Shown here: one piece after another, positions 1 through 9,368 of the stretch
How positions within the stretch are numbered: the first letter of the stretch is position 1
Layout of the letters: the number at the start of each line of letters is the position of its first letter
Origin: Erwinia sp.
GTDB lineage: Bacteria > Pseudomonadota > Gammaproteobacteria > Enterobacterales > Enterobacteriaceae
Direction of reading: 5' to 3'
NCBI GenBank assembly: GCA_964016415.1
Contig: OZ024666.1
Location: 930,001-994,000, forward strand
DNA: 64,000 bases
Program-made: the position numbers and the translations under genes
The notes under the pieces: generated by a model
What the model saw: only the letters and a program-made list of their open reading frames with translations
Databases searched by the model: none
What the model was told of the DNA's origin: nothing

Positions 1-1669
1 AGATAATGACGATAAGGGTACCGGCCAGGGTCAGTAACACATTAGCGATAGCATAAGTCCCTGCATAACCGAGAGCAGGGATATTACTGCGAGCGGTTTC
101 ACTGATGATCTCCATCGCTGGAGCACAGGTACGAGCCCCCATTATGGCACCGAACAGTAATGCCCGGTTCATCTTTAACACCCAGATGCCGAACAGGAAA
201 CTGATCAGCACGGGTAGCAAACTGATTACAATCCCGGAAGCGAGCATCATAATTCCCACATCACCCATTCCATGTGAAAGCCCGCTACCCGCACTCAGGC
301 CAACACCAGCCATGAAAACCATCAGGCCAAACTCTTTGACCATGGTCAGCGCCCCCTGCGGTATGTAGCCAAAAGTAGGATGGTTGGCACGCAGAAAGCC
401 CAGCATGATACCTGCAAACAGCAGACCTGCCGCATTTCCAATGCCGACGTTGAAACTGCTGAACTGGAAGGTGACCATACCAATCATCAGGCCAATAATG
501 AAAAAAGCACAAAATGCCAGCAGATCTGTGACCTGACTATGAATAGAGATAAATCCGATACGATCTGCGACTGATTTCACCCGTCTGGCTTCACCACTGA
601 TATGTAAAATATCCCCCTTATTCAGGATGATATTGTCATCAATCGGCATCTCTATCTGGCTGCGTACCACACGGTTAAGAAAACAACCGTGATCAGCAAG
701 TTTGAGCTGGCTAAGTTTACGGTTAACAGCATTATTATTTTTGACCACAATTTCTTCGTTTATGATGCGCATATCAAGCAAATCACGGTCAAATACCTCT
801 TTGCCATTGCGAAACGAGGGGTCTAGCCGCGAGTGAGCATCAGGATAACCGACTAACGATATCTCATCACCTTCCTGCAAAATGGCATCACCATCGGGGT
901 TCGCTAAGATACCGTTGCGGCGGATACGTTCGATGTAGCAGCCTGTTTTCCGATAGATACCCAGTTCACGCAGATTTTTTCCTCCTGTCCATTCGACGAG
1001 CTCAGGACCAACCCGATAAGCACGAATTACAGGGAGGTAAACTTTGCGTTGACTGTCAGGATCAAGACCTCTTTCTCGCGCAATTTGTTGTGCGCTGGTG
1101 GAGAGGTCCTGATGCTGTAGCTTGGGCAGATAGCGTGCGCCAAGAATTAAACTGACCAGTCCTATCAGGTAGGTTAGTGCATAGCCGAGACTAAGATTGT
1201 TTTGCGCATCAGTGAGAGCTTGTCCTGAATGCAAAGTCTGGCGCAGAGTATCACCAGCACCAACCAGTACGGGTGTAGAGGTCATCGATCCCGCCAGCAT
1301 ACCGGCCGTGAGGCCAATGTCCCAGCCAAACAGTTTGCCGAGTCCAAGAGCGATGATCACAGCGCTACCCACCATCACCAATGCAAGCATCAAATAATTT
1401 TTACCATCGCGAAAAAAAATCGAGAAAAAATTTGGGCCGGCTTCAATGCCAACACAAAAAATAAACAACATAAAACCAAGGCTTAATGAATCGGTGTTGA
1501 TGTCAAAATGTTGCTGGCCAAGTAGCAGAGAAACGACCAAAACACCAATAGAGTTACCAAGTTGGATCGGACCGAGACGAATTTTCCCAAGACAAAGGCC
1601 CAGAGAGAGAACAGCGAAAAGCAATAAAAAATCATTATTTTTTAACAATTCTGATATATCTATATTCAC
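1..1669 (-). CDS. ybjL: YbjL, putative AspT/YidE-family antiporter (3' end cut by window)
   Basis: Integral inner-membrane transporter of the AspT/YidE/YbjL family; substrate not established. Reading right to left from a GTG at 1669, the protein begins M-N-I-D-I-S-E-L-L and stays open to the window edge, about 556 codons. E. coli YbjL has 561 residues, so only the last few are missing. The layout is an N-terminal membrane half, two central cytoplasmic TrkA-C/RCK_C-type regulatory domains and a C-terminal membrane half. The GTG is preceded by a purine-rich stretch (gagaag). It is divergent from ybjM, as in E. coli. It has no full-length ORF call because its stop lies outside the window. Confidence 0.9.
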   Translation of the reverse strand, partial: MNIDISELLKNNDFLLLFAVLSLGLCLGKIRLGPIQLGNSIGVLVVSLLLGQQHFDINTDSLSLGFMLFIFCVGIEAGPNFFSIFFRDGKNYLMLALVMVGSAVIIALGLGKLFGWDIGLTAGMLAGSMTSTPVLVGAGDTLRQTLHSGQALTDAQNNLSLGYALTYLIGLVSLILGARYLPKLQHQDLSTSAQQIARERGLDPDSQRKVYLPVIRAYRVGPELVEWTGGKNLRELGIYRKTGCYIERIRRNGILANPDGDAILQEGDEISLVGYPDAHSRLDPSFRNGKEVFDRDLLDMRIINEEIVVKNNNAVNRKLSQLKLADHGCFLNRVVRSQIEMPIDDNIILNKGDILHISGEARRVKSVADRIGFISIHSQVTDLLAFCAFFIIGLMIGMVTFQFSSFNVGIGNAAGLLFAGIMLGFLRANHPTFGYIPQGALTMVKEFGLMVFMAGVGLSAGSGLSHGMGDVGIMMLASGIVISLLPVLISFLFGIWVLKMNRALLFGAIMGARTCAPAMEIISETARSNIPALGYAGTYAIANVLLTLAGTLIVII

Positions 1670-1933
1670 TTTGCTAACTTCTCATTAACAACCAACACAT
1701 TGAAAAAAAAGGCCTTTGTGCTAAGCTTATCGGCGGATTGCATGGGTATATTCTTAAACAGGCTATTTCACTTAAGATAAAAAAACTGGACAGAGCTAGT
1801 TTAAACGCTTAGACGTTGTTCAGCCAGCAAAAGCCACATTTAGTTCGTTCACTTTCATTTTGTTTTGCCATAGGGGAAAACGAAGAGGAGGTTATTTGAA
1901 CAGCCGACACAAAAATCTCCGGGAGAAAATCCG

Positions 1934-2314
1934 ATGAAGTTTCAAAGGATGTCCAGGAAAAGCGTGTTAGTCTGCTTTGCGCTTTATTGCATCGTTTTTT
2001 TGATGGTTCGTTTAGAAATGGAAGGTGAAAGTACTTTTCGCACCCAGACACGACTCGAGTTACTGATGTTCGTGCTTCCAGGCGCCATTACAGCACTTAC
2101 GGCGCGCACTAAACCACTCAGTGTGGCACTGTCTGGCGCGTTACTGGCTTCTCCATTTTGCCTGGTGGTGCTGTTTTTGCAGTTTAAGGATGACTTCACC
2201 TTTCTTCTGCAGGAGTTTGCTTTTGTCACCAGCGCTATCTTCTGGTGTGGTTCAGGGGCGATGTTAATTATGTTAGGGAAATTGTTCCTGGCCCAGTTAC
2301 ATAAGCGATACTGA
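1934..2314 (+). CDS. ybjM: YbjM, small inner-membrane protein of unknown function
   Basis: 126 residues with about four hydrophobic segments, starting at a short cytoplasmic tail (M-K-F-Q-R-M-S-R-K). Matches the E. coli YbjM family in length (about 125 aa), position beside ybjL and landmarks: an L-P-G-A stretch after the second segment, an L-A-S/A-P turn and an F-W-C-x-x-G-A motif near the C-terminus. A gggag ribosome site lies about 8 nt before the ATG. No enzymatic motif is visible and no function is assigned in the family. Confidence 0.8.
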   Translation: MKFQRMSRKSVLVCFALYCIVFLMVRLEMEGESTFRTQTRLELLMFVLPGAITALTARTKPLSVALSGALLASPFCLVVLFLQFKDDFTFLLQEFAFVTSAIFWCGSGAMLIMLGKLFLAQLHKRY

Positions 2315-2330
2315 CCTGTCCGAACAGAAT

Positions 2331-2353
2331 AAGAGCCGCAGATTGTGGCTCTT
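2331..2353 (+). terminator. Stem-loop downstream of ybjM
   Basis: Perfect 7-bp inverted repeat AAGAGCC / GGCTCTT with a 9-nt loop, starting 16 nt after the ybjM stop. The distal arm ends in CTT then A-TT, so the U-tract is poor. Probably a weak intrinsic terminator or a transcript-end stabiliser. Confidence 0.45.
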
Positions 2354-2540
2354 ATTCCGGCATCTTTACCCTCATCTACACTATATCTTCATCTTCTTTG
2401 TTTCTCAAACCTCACAGACAGTGCAAGCACGTGTACGGCCAGTGGCAACCTGGAACCTGTTAAGTAAACACGGAAACTCTCCCGCCATCAGTTCACCAGT
2501 CTGCTGGTTATTAAGTTTGTATGGCGGTAATCAGTGTCAC

Positions 2541-2557
2541 CACGTTATGATAACGTG
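2541..2557. promoter_or_regulatory. Perfect 17-bp palindrome upstream of nfsA, candidate operator
   Basis: Arms CACGTTAT and ATAACGTG are exact inverted repeats around one central G, 70 bp before the nfsA start codon. The size and symmetry suit a dimeric repressor or activator site. There is no U-tract on either side, so it is not a terminator. The regulator is unknown; the E. coli nfsA regulators SoxS/MarA bind asymmetric boxes, so this would be something else. Confidence 0.4.
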
Positions 2558-2627
2558 ATACAGAGGGAAGATGGCTCGGGTGCGTCAGCCAGCAGGGACG
2601 TGATGTTTGCACGCTTCAGGAATTGAT

Positions 2628-3350
2628 ATGAATAGAACAATAGAGTTACTTTGTGCTCATCGCTCTATACGCGCATTTACTGACCAAACAATAAGCGAGC
2701 GCTTATGTCAGTCGATACTGACCGCAGCTCAATCCGCTTCCAGTTCTAGTTTTCTTCAATGCTCATCCATCATTCGTATTACCGATGCCTCACTACGTGA
2801 ACCTTTTGCGGAACTGGCAGGCGGGCAGCACTATATTGAACAGGCTGCCGAGTTTTGGGTGTTTTGTGCTGATTTCAATCGTCACCAGCAAATATTTCCA
2901 GCGGCACGTTTAGGCATGGCCGAACAGTTGCTCTTAGGGTGTGTGGATACAGCGATGATGGCCCAGAATGCGCTTATTGCCGCGGAATCTGCCGGACTGG
3001 GTGGGGTATTTATTGGCGGCATACGTAATGATATTGCTGAGGTGACACGTTTACTCAGGTTACCTCAATTTGTGTTACCCCTGTTCGGGCTGTGTCTCGG
3101 CCGGCCGGATCAGCATCCTGAGCATAAACCCCGCCTGCCTCTGAGCATGCTGGTGCATGAAAATCACTATCAGGCAGTGAATGAATGCACTCTGGCTGAG
3201 TACGATCAGGCATACCGGCATTATCTTAGCTCACGTGCAACCCACCAGCGATCAGAGAGCTGGAGTGAGCACATTACGGCTGCTTTATTAAGGGAGAGCA
3301 GGCCTTTTATGCTTGACTACCTGCACCAGCAAGGGTGGATTATTCAGTAA
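2628..3350 (+). CDS. nfsA: NfsA, NADPH-dependent oxygen-insensitive nitroreductase
   Basis: FMN flavoprotein of the NfsA/Frp nitroreductase family; catalyses two-electron reduction of nitroaromatics and quinones with NADPH in the cytoplasm. 240 residues, like E. coli. Family landmarks include H-R-S-I-R near residue 12, S-S-S-S-F-L-Q near 41, the F-W-V-F-C-A-D-F stretch, A-E-S-x-G-L-G-G and a C-terminal [10 protein letters not shown] start at the ATG giving M-N-R-T-I-E-L-L, which matches the family start and follows an aggaa ribosome site; an upstream in-frame ATG adds seven unconserved residues. It lies 20 bp before rimK and is probably co-transcribed with it. Confidence 0.93.
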   Translation: MNRTIELLCAHRSIRAFTDQTISERLCQSILTAAQSASSSSFLQCSSIIRITDASLREPFAELAGGQHYIEQAAEFWVFCADFNRHQQIFPAARLGMAEQLLLGCVDTAMMAQNALIAAESAGLGGVFIGGIRNDIAEVTRLLRLPQFVLPLFGLCLGRPDQHPEHKPRLPLSMLVHENHYQAVNECTLAEYDQAYRHYLSSRATHQRSESWSEHITAALLRESRPFMLDYLHQQGWIIQ

Positions 3351-3370
3351 GCGATTGCACGGAGCAAAAT

Positions 3371-4273
3371 GTGGAAATTTCAATACTTTCCCGGGATAAA
3401 AATCTGTACTCTTGCCGACGCCTGGCTGATGAGGGCAGGGCTTCCGGTCATACACTCGATATAATTGATCCACTCTCCTGCTATATGGACATTAACTCGA
3501 GTTCACCGGCTGTACATTACCGCGGCCAGCAGTTGGCGTATTATGATGCAGTCGTTCCCCGTATCGGTACTGCAGTAACTTTCTACGGAACAGCAGTATT
3601 ACGCCAGTTTGAAGTATGCGGCAGTTATCCACTCAATCAGTCGCTGGCGATCACCCGAGCCAGAGATAAATTACATGCACATCAGTTGCTTGCCGGTGCA
3701 GGCATTGCTATGCCTTTGACCGGTTTTGCGCACTCTCCCGATGATACCAGTGATGTGATTGATCGGGTCGGAGGTGCACCTCTGGTGGTGAAACTGGTTG
3801 AAGGCACACAGGGCATTGGAGTGGTACTGGCAGAAACGCGTCAGGCAGCGGAAAGTGTCATTGATGCGTTTCGTGGGCTCAATGCCCATATACTGGTGCA
3901 GGAATTCATTAAGGAAGCACACGGCAGGGATATTCGTTGCATGGTGATTGGTGGGGAGGTGGTTGCCGCGATAGAGCGTGAGGCCAAAGAGGGTGATTTT
4001 CGTTCAAATTTGCACCGTGGTGGCAATGCCAGACAGATTAACATTACTTCCGAAGAGCAGTCGATAGCTCTTGCCGCCGCCGCTACTTTAGGTATAGATG
4101 TCGCCGGGGTCGATCTGTTGCGTTCCCGGCGTGGGCCATTAGTGATGGAGGTCAATGCTTCGCCCGGATTGGAAGGGATTGAAAAGATTACCGGGCTTAA
4201 TATTGCTGCTATGATGATAGAATGGATTGAGCTTCAGGCACAGTCACGTATTTCTCTGAAAAATGAGGGATAA
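3371..4273 (+). CDS. rimK: RimK, ribosomal protein S6 glutamate ligase
   Basis: ATP-grasp ligase that adds glutamate residues to the C-terminus of ribosomal protein S6 and can make poly-alpha-glutamate. The N-terminal pre-ATP-grasp part carries I-L-S-R-D and D-P-L-S-C-Y-M; the ATP-grasp core shows [13 protein letters not shown]; the metal-binding end shows [15 protein letters not shown] choose a GTG start at 3371, with GGAG six nt upstream. This gives 300 residues as in E. coli. The longer frame from 3335 overlaps the nfsA end and adds residues the family lacks. Confidence 0.93.
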   Translation: MEISILSRDKNLYSCRRLADEGRASGHTLDIIDPLSCYMDINSSSPAVHYRGQQLAYYDAVVPRIGTAVTFYGTAVLRQFEVCGSYPLNQSLAITRARDKLHAHQLLAGAGIAMPLTGFAHSPDDTSDVIDRVGGAPLVVKLVEGTQGIGVVLAETRQAAESVIDAFRGLNAHILVQEFIKEAHGRDIRCMVIGGEVVAAIEREAKEGDFRSNLHRGGNARQINITSEEQSIALAAAATLGIDVAGVDLLRSRRGPLVMEVNASPGLEGIEKITGLNIAAMMIEWIELQAQSRISLKNEG

Positions 4274-4350
4274 TTATTATTTGCCAGAGATTATTTTTTT
4301 TCTATTTCGCATCAGCCGAAAGGCGGTATCGAGGGTAAGAGAGCTACATT

Positions 4351-4827
4351 ATGGATTCACTGATCATTCCTGATATTGAGTTATTGCGTCACTGGCTGGA
4401 TCAGCAAGGTATTGTCTGGTTTGAATGTGATTCGTGTCAGGCGTTGCATTTACCTCATATGCAAAATTATGAAGGGATTTTCGATGCTAAGCTCGATCTG
4501 GTGGACAATGTTGTCCTATTCTCAGCGCTGGCCGAAGTAAAACCCACGGCTTTAATTCCTTTGGTCGCTGATCTCTCGCAAATTAACGCCAGCTCTCTGA
4601 CAGTGAAGGCTTTTCTCGATATTCAGGATGATAACCTGCCCAAATTGATAGTCTGTCAGTCACTTTCTGCTTCTGCCGGACTGGCTGAACAGCAATTCAT
4701 TCATTTTATGCGCGAAAGTGAAAAACAGATCTCTATGATCATTTTGGAAGCAGCAGCGAACCATTTACTTATTTCGCAAGGTGATGACCAGCATACTGTT
4801 GAAGAGAGCGCATTTCGCTTTCATTAA
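4351..4827 (+). CDS. ybjN: YbjN, stress-associated regulator-like protein
   Basis: 158 residues, identical in length to E. coli YbjN. YbjN has been linked to motility, stress response and multicopy suppression of ts mutants, but its biochemical role is unsettled. The fold is a secretion-chaperone-like (YbjN/T3SC) domain. Landmarks: F-E-C-D-S-C-Q-A-L-H-L-P-H-M-Q-N near residue 25, then I-N-A-S-S-L-T-V-K-A-F-L-D and D-D-N-L-P-K-L. It follows rimK by 77 bp and ends at a strong stem-loop. Confidence 0.9.
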   Translation: MDSLIIPDIELLRHWLDQQGIVWFECDSCQALHLPHMQNYEGIFDAKLDLVDNVVLFSALAEVKPTALIPLVADLSQINASSLTVKAFLDIQDDNLPKLIVCQSLSASAGLAEQQFIHFMRESEKQISMIILEAAANHLLISQGDDQHTVEESAFRFH

Positions 4828-4891
4828 ATAGCATCAATCGAAACCCAACTTAATTCTGCCAGAACCGCTCACCTCTTTGTTCCTGTATCCA

Positions 4892-4934
4892 TTAACATCT
4901 GCAATCATCGGGGTTTCAGATGTTAACAATTTTT
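4892..4934 (+). terminator. Rho-independent terminator after ybjN
   Basis: Perfect 10-bp inverted repeat TTAACATCTG / CAGATGTTAA with a 15-nt loop, followed within a few bases by six consecutive T residues. It sits 65 bp past the ybjN stop and isolates the nfsA-rimK-ybjN segment from the pot operon. Confidence 0.7.
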
Positions 4935-5112
4935 TCCTGAAAGGCTGGCCTCGGAGCACAGAGAAAGTTATGCTTTCCCGGCCAAGTGTAGAAGCAGAGT
5001 CAAGCAACAGAATGACTGTTTTTCACAGCAGCGATATGCGCTGAAAGAGTGTCAGCGCGCCCGTCATTGCGACTATTCAGTCGTTATTGCCTGTTTCGGA
5101 GGAAAAACCAAT

Positions 5113-6222
5113 ATGTCAGTTGAAAAGAAAAAATGGTTATCATGTGCGATTGCTTCGCTGTTGATTGCTTTCTCTGCCAGTAGCAACGCCGCTGAAAAAA
5201 CATTACATGTCTATAACTGGTCCGATTATATCGCGCCGGAAACAGTGCCTGATTTCGAAAAACAGAGTGGCATTAAAGTTGTTTACGATGTATTCGATTC
5301 AAATGAAGTACTGGAAGGTAAATTAATGGCCGGAAGTACCGGTTATGATGTGGTCGTGCCTTCATCCAGTTTTCTTGCCCGACAGCTGCAGTCTGACGTT
5401 TTTCAGCCGCTGGATAAAAGTAAACTGCCCAATTATAAAAATCTCGATCCAGAGATAATGAAGAAACTGGAAGAGCATGACCCTGGCAATAAATACGCGA
5501 TCCCCTATCTCTGGGCGACAACTGGTATTGGTTATAATGTTGATAAGGTGAAAGCAATACTTGGTAAAGATGCCCCCGTCGACAGCTGGGATTTAGTGTT
5601 AAAACCAGAAAATCTTGAAAAACTGAAAAGCTGTGGGGTCTCTTTTCTTGATGCTCCGGAAGAGATTTTTGCCACTGTGCTGAATTATCTGGGAAAAAAT
5701 CCTAACAGCAGTGATGGTAAAGATTATACGGGGGCTGCGACTGATCTGTTATTGAAGCTACGGCCATCAATCCGTTATTTCCACTCATCTCAATATATTA
5801 ATGATCTGGCAAATGGCAATATCTGTGTCGCCATTGGCTGGGCTGGCGATATACTGCAGGGTAAAAATCGTGCAGCAGAAGCGAAAAATGGTGTCAATAT
5901 AGCTTATACCATTCCTAAAGAAGGAGCGCTGGCATTCTTCGATACTATTGCTATTCCAAAGGATGCGAAAAATCTTGATGAAGCTTATCAGTTTATCAAT
6001 TACCTGCTTGAACCGCAGGTTATCGCCACAATGTCCAACAAAACATTTTATGCCAACGGTAACAAAGCCTCACTGCCGTTGATCAATGCTGATATTCGCA
6101 ATAATCCTGGAATTTTCCCAACGGAAGAGACAATGAAAAAGCTCTTCGTTCTTAAGGTCCAGGATCCTAAACTTGACCGTATTCGTACCCGAGCCTGGAC
6201 TAAAGTCAAAACCGGGAAATAA
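5113..6222 (+). CDS. potF: PotF, putrescine-binding periplasmic protein
   Basis: Substrate-binding subunit of the PotFGHI putrescine ABC importer. 369 residues, about the family length (370). A cleavable Sec signal peptide occupies about residues 1-26 (K-K-K start, hydrophobic core, S-N-A-A cleavage region). The mature part opens with [10 protein letters not shown], the polyamine-binding signature shared by PotD and PotF, and later has [10 protein letters not shown] and G-W-A-G-D. The start follows a cggagg ribosome site. First gene of potFGHI; a large hairpin separates it from potG. Confidence 0.95.
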   Translation: MSVEKKKWLSCAIASLLIAFSASSNAAEKTLHVYNWSDYIAPETVPDFEKQSGIKVVYDVFDSNEVLEGKLMAGSTGYDVVVPSSSFLARQLQSDVFQPLDKSKLPNYKNLDPEIMKKLEEHDPGNKYAIPYLWATTGIGYNVDKVKAILGKDAPVDSWDLVLKPENLEKLKSCGVSFLDAPEEIFATVLNYLGKNPNSSDGKDYTGAATDLLLKLRPSIRYFHSSQYINDLANGNICVAIGWAGDILQGKNRAAEAKNGVNIAYTIPKEGALAFFDTIAIPKDAKNLDEAYQFINYLLEPQVIATMSNKTFYANGNKASLPLINADIRNNPGIFPTEETMKKLFVLKVQDPKLDRIRTRAWTKVKTGK

Positions 6223-6243
6223 TCCGTTAACTACTGCTCTTAT

Positions 6244-6279
6244 CCTGTCAGTTGCGTTTGTTCTCACGCACCTGACAGG
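6244..6279 (+). repeat. Intercistronic hairpin between potF and potG
   Basis: CCTGTCAG (6244-6251) pairs with CTGACAGG (6272-6279), and inside that TGCGT pairs with ACGCA, giving a 13-bp stem with one mismatch. No U-tract follows. Hairpins after a binding-protein gene commonly protect that mRNA segment from 3' decay, so PotF may be made in excess over PotGHI. That role is inferred. Confidence 0.6.
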
Positions 6280-6310
6280 CTGACCATTCTTCTCCTGGAG
6301 AGCTGATACA

Positions 6311-7444
6311 GTGAGTGATGCAATAACGCGTACGCCGCAAAACGCAGGTAATGCCCTGTCTCCTTTATTAGAAATACATAATCTGACTAAAGCGTTCGAT
6401 GGTCAGAATGCAGTGGATGACATCAGTCTGACTATTTACCGGGGAGAAATTTTTGCTCTGCTGGGCGCGTCAGGATGTGGTAAGTCAACGCTGCTGAGGA
6501 TGCTGGCTGGTTTTGAACAACCTACATCCGGGAAAATTGTGCTGGACGGTCAGGATCTTTCTCATGTTCCACCCTATCAACGACCAATTAACATGATGTT
6601 TCAGTCTTATGCTCTTTTCCCTCATATGAGCGTAGAGCAGAATATCGCTTTTGGTTTGAAACAGGACAAGCTGGCGGCTGCAGAGATCAGTGACCGGGTA
6701 GCTGAAATGCTCTCATTGGTGCACATGAGTCACTTTGCTAAGCGTAAACCACATCAGCTTTCGGGTGGTCAACGACAACGCGTTGCTTTGGCGCGCAGTC
6801 TGGCAAAACGTCCCAAGTTACTTTTGCTGGATGAACCGATGGGCGCGCTGGATAAAAAGTTGCGTGATCGTATGCAGCTTGAAGTGGTTGATATTCTTGA
6901 ACGTGTCGGTGTGACTTGTGTAATGGTAACGCATGATCAGGAAGAGGCCATGACCATGGCCGGACGCATCGCGATTATGAACCAGGGGAAATTTGTTCAG
7001 ATTGGTCAACCTGAAGAGATCTACGAACATCCCACCACACGTTACAGTGCTGAGTTTATCGGTTCAGTGAATGTGTTCAGCGGGTTATTACGCGACCGTC
7101 AGCAGGACGGACTGGTGATTGACAGTCCTGGACTGATGAATCCCCTGAAAGTTGATTGTGATGAATCGGTGGCCGAGGGAATTCCTGTTCATGTCGCGCT
7201 GCGTCCTGAAAAAATCATGCTCACCGACAGGGTACCTGATGATGGTTGTAATTATGCCCGGGGGGAGGTCGTTCATATTGCTTATCTTGGCGATCTGTCT
7301 GTTTACCATGTACGTTTGCGTAGTGGTCAGATGATCAGCGCACAATTGCAAAACGTGCGGCGCTTTCGCAGTGATGCTCCAACCTGGGGAGATGAGGTAT
7401 TGCTCTCCTGGGATGCGGACAGTTGTGTGGTATTGACAGTTTAG
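6311..7444 (+). CDS. potG: PotG, putrescine ABC transporter ATP-binding protein
   Basis: ATPase of the PotFGHI importer, on the cytoplasmic face of the inner membrane. 377 residues. Walker A G-A-S-G-C-G-K-S-T at 52-60, Q-loop in M-M-F-Q-S-Y-A-L-F-P, ABC signature L-S-G-G-Q-R-Q-R, Walker B L-L-L-L-D-E-P-M-G-A-L-D and the H-loop H-D-Q-E-E-A. The C-terminal part is a TOBE-type regulatory domain (A-L-R-P-E-K). The start is GTG at 6311, matching the E. coli N-terminus (M-x-D-A-I) and preceded by ggagag. Confidence 0.95.
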   Translation: MSDAITRTPQNAGNALSPLLEIHNLTKAFDGQNAVDDISLTIYRGEIFALLGASGCGKSTLLRMLAGFEQPTSGKIVLDGQDLSHVPPYQRPINMMFQSYALFPHMSVEQNIAFGLKQDKLAAAEISDRVAEMLSLVHMSHFAKRKPHQLSGGQRQRVALARSLAKRPKLLLLDEPMGALDKKLRDRMQLEVVDILERVGVTCVMVTHDQEEAMTMAGRIAIMNQGKFVQIGQPEEIYEHPTTRYSAEFIGSVNVFSGLLRDRQQDGLVIDSPGLMNPLKVDCDESVAEGIPVHVALRPEKIMLTDRVPDDGCNYARGEVVHIAYLGDLSVYHVRLRSGQMISAQLQNVRRFRSDAPTWGDEVLLSWDADSCVVLTV

Positions 7445-7457
7445 GGGAAATTATCAG

Positions 7458-8417
7458 ATGGCTCACTACCCTGTTCAAAGCACAAAACAGCAACCTGACT
7501 CAGGTAAGCTGCAGCGGGGACTGGCGATGTTTTCCATGCGCTACGGCCGCACTATTGTGATTTTACTGCCTTATTTATGGCTGTTTTTACTTTTTTTACT
7601 GCCTTTTTTAATTGTACTCAAAATCAGTTTTGCCGAGATTGCCAGAGCGATCCCTCCTTACAGCGAAATACTGAACTGGGGTGATAATCACCTGACAATA
7701 GATATTAATATTGGCAACTATGTCACACTGACGGAAGATCCACTCTATTTCGATGCCTATTTGCATTCATTGTATGTTGCGGCCATTTCGACACTTTACT
7801 GTTTGCTGATTGGCTATCCGTTAGCCTGGGCGATTGCCCGCAGTGCACCTTCCGTACGTAATATATTGTTAATTTTAGTCATTGTCCCGTCATGGACCTC
7901 TTTTCTGGTCAGAGTTTATGCCTGGATGGGGCTACTCAACGACAATGGTGTTATCAACCAGTTTTTGCAATGGAGTGGACTGACAAATCAGCCAGTGACC
8001 CTGCTGCACACCGATTTTGCCGTCTATATAGGTATTATTTATTGTTACCTGCCTTTCATGGTATTGCCTATTTATACTGCGTTGATAAGGATTGATTATT
8101 CATTAGTTGAAGCGGCGATGGACCTTGGTGCCAGACCGTTGAAAACCTTTTTCAGTGTGATTGTCCCCTTAACGCGAGGCGGTATCATTGCCGGGTCGAT
8201 GCTGGTTTTCATCCCCGCCGTTGGTGAGTATGTTATTCCGGAGTTATTGGGCGGACCGGACAGTATCATGATAGGCCGGGTAATCTGGCAGGAGTTTTTC
8301 AACAACCGTGACTGGCCGGTAGCTTCAGCACTGGCGGTAGTGATTTTGTTAATTTTAATCATGCCGATTGTCTGGTTCCACAAACATCAAAATAAACAAC
8401 AAGGGGAAGGCGCGTGA
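7458..8417 (+). CDS. potH: PotH, putrescine ABC transporter permease
   Basis: Inner-membrane permease pairing with PotI. 319 residues, with six predicted hydrophobic segments. It carries the binding-protein-dependent permease EAA loop (E-A-A-M-D-L-G-A-R-P-L-K-T-F-F) that docks onto the ATPase PotG. It begins 13 bp after potG; its stop overlaps the potI GTG start by 4 nt (GTGA), which suggests translational coupling. Confidence 0.95.
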   Translation: MAHYPVQSTKQQPDSGKLQRGLAMFSMRYGRTIVILLPYLWLFLLFLLPFLIVLKISFAEIARAIPPYSEILNWGDNHLTIDINIGNYVTLTEDPLYFDAYLHSLYVAAISTLYCLLIGYPLAWAIARSAPSVRNILLILVIVPSWTSFLVRVYAWMGLLNDNGVINQFLQWSGLTNQPVTLLHTDFAVYIGIIYCYLPFMVLPIYTALIRIDYSLVEAAMDLGARPLKTFFSVIVPLTRGGIIAGSMLVFIPAVGEYVIPELLGGPDSIMIGRVIWQEFFNNRDWPVASALAVVILLILIMPIVWFHKHQNKQQGEGA

Positions 8418-9247
8418 CTGGTATACCTGCTCAGCGATCATTAGGGAGGACATTGATCCTCACCTTTTCGTTTATTTTTCTCTATGCACCAATGTTGCTG
8501 CTGGTTATCTACTCATTTAATGGCTCGCAACTGACTGCGTGGGAGGGGTTCTCACTGCGCTGGTATCAGGTACTACTGGAGGATGACGCAATGATCCGGG
8601 CTGTGACCCTCAGCCTGAGTGTTGCCGCCTTATCTGCGACCGCAGCCTCGGTGCTGGGATTGCTGGCGGCAATTGCCATCGTGCGCTTTGGTCGTTTCAA
8701 AGGTTCGGGCGGCTTTGCGTTTATGCTCACTGCGCCGTTGGTGATGCCGGATGTGATTACAGGACTCTCCTTATTGTTGCTCTTTGTCTCTGCTGGCAAA
8801 GCCTTTGGCTGGCCTGCAGATAGGGGGATGCTCACTATCTGGCTGGCTCATGTGACCTTTTGTACCGCTTATGTTGCAGTGGTAATTAATGCTCGTCTGC
8901 GTGAAATGGATAGATCGATTGAAGAGGCCGCGATGGATCTGGGTGCAACTCCTCTGAAGGTCTTTTTTGTCATCACGGTGCCGATGATTGCTCCGGCAAT
9001 TGTGACAGGCTGGCTCCTGGCGTTTACGCTCTCGCTGGATGATCTGGTGATCTCTAGTTTTGTCACAGGCCCTGGTGCAACAACATTGCCGATGCAGATT
9101 TTTGCTACTGTGCGTCGCGGTGTTAATCCTGAGATTAATGCACTGGCCAGCCTGATTTTACTGGTCGTTGGTATTGTGGGTTTCATTGCGTGGCGAATCA
9201 TGGCGCATGAAGAAAAACAGCGTTTAAAATCGAAACATTCTGAGTAA
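8414..9247 (+). CDS. potI: PotI, putrescine ABC transporter permease
   Basis: Second permease subunit of PotFGHI. 277 residues with six hydrophobic segments and an EAA loop (E-E-A-A-M-D-L-G-A-T-P-L-K-V-F-F). The start is GTG at 8414 inside the end of potH. The family start and length (about 280) support this choice. The operon ends about 35 bp before a short GC hairpin. Confidence 0.95.
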   Translation: MTGIPAQRSLGRTLILTFSFIFLYAPMLLLVIYSFNGSQLTAWEGFSLRWYQVLLEDDAMIRAVTLSLSVAALSATAASVLGLLAAIAIVRFGRFKGSGGFAFMLTAPLVMPDVITGLSLLLLFVSAGKAFGWPADRGMLTIWLAHVTFCTAYVAVVINARLREMDRSIEEAAMDLGATPLKVFFVITVPMIAPAIVTGWLLAFTLSLDDLVISSFVTGPGATTLPMQIFATVRRGVNPEINALASLILLVVGIVGFIAWRIMAHEEKQRLKSKHSE

Positions 9248-9282
9248 AGGTAATACTCGCTCACCTCATGATTATCTTAACG

Positions 9283-9301
9283 GGCAGCATTGGCTGCCTT
9301 T
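9283..9301 (+). terminator. Short GC hairpin after potI
   Basis: GGCAGC / GGCTGCC-type 6-bp stem (9283-9288 with 9293-9298) and 4-nt loop, followed by only three T residues. A weak intrinsic terminator for the pot operon is plausible. It lies about 70 bp before rlmC. Confidence 0.4.
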
Positions 9302-9368
9302 GGCTAAAGCCTGATCGGTAATGATGACGGAGAGTGGTATACTGCTCTTTTTAATCGCGGAAGCTGTC

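Larger units (their letters stand above)
2315..2627. other. Intergenic region ybjM-nfsA, no convincing gene
   Basis: About 310 bp. In E. coli this interval holds grxA and ybjC; I find neither. No glutaredoxin C-P-Y-C signature appears on the minus strand. A 71-codon plus-strand reading frame (2343-2558) has no recognisable features and overlaps the ybjM stem-loop, so I do not call it. The region contains the ybjM stem-loop, a 17-bp palindrome (2541-2557) and presumably the nfsA promoter. Confidence 0.6.

Noticed and set aside
2343-2558. 71-codon plus-strand reading frame between ybjM and nfsA
   Set aside because: It overlaps the ybjM stem-loop, lacks a ribosome site and has no recognisable protein features.
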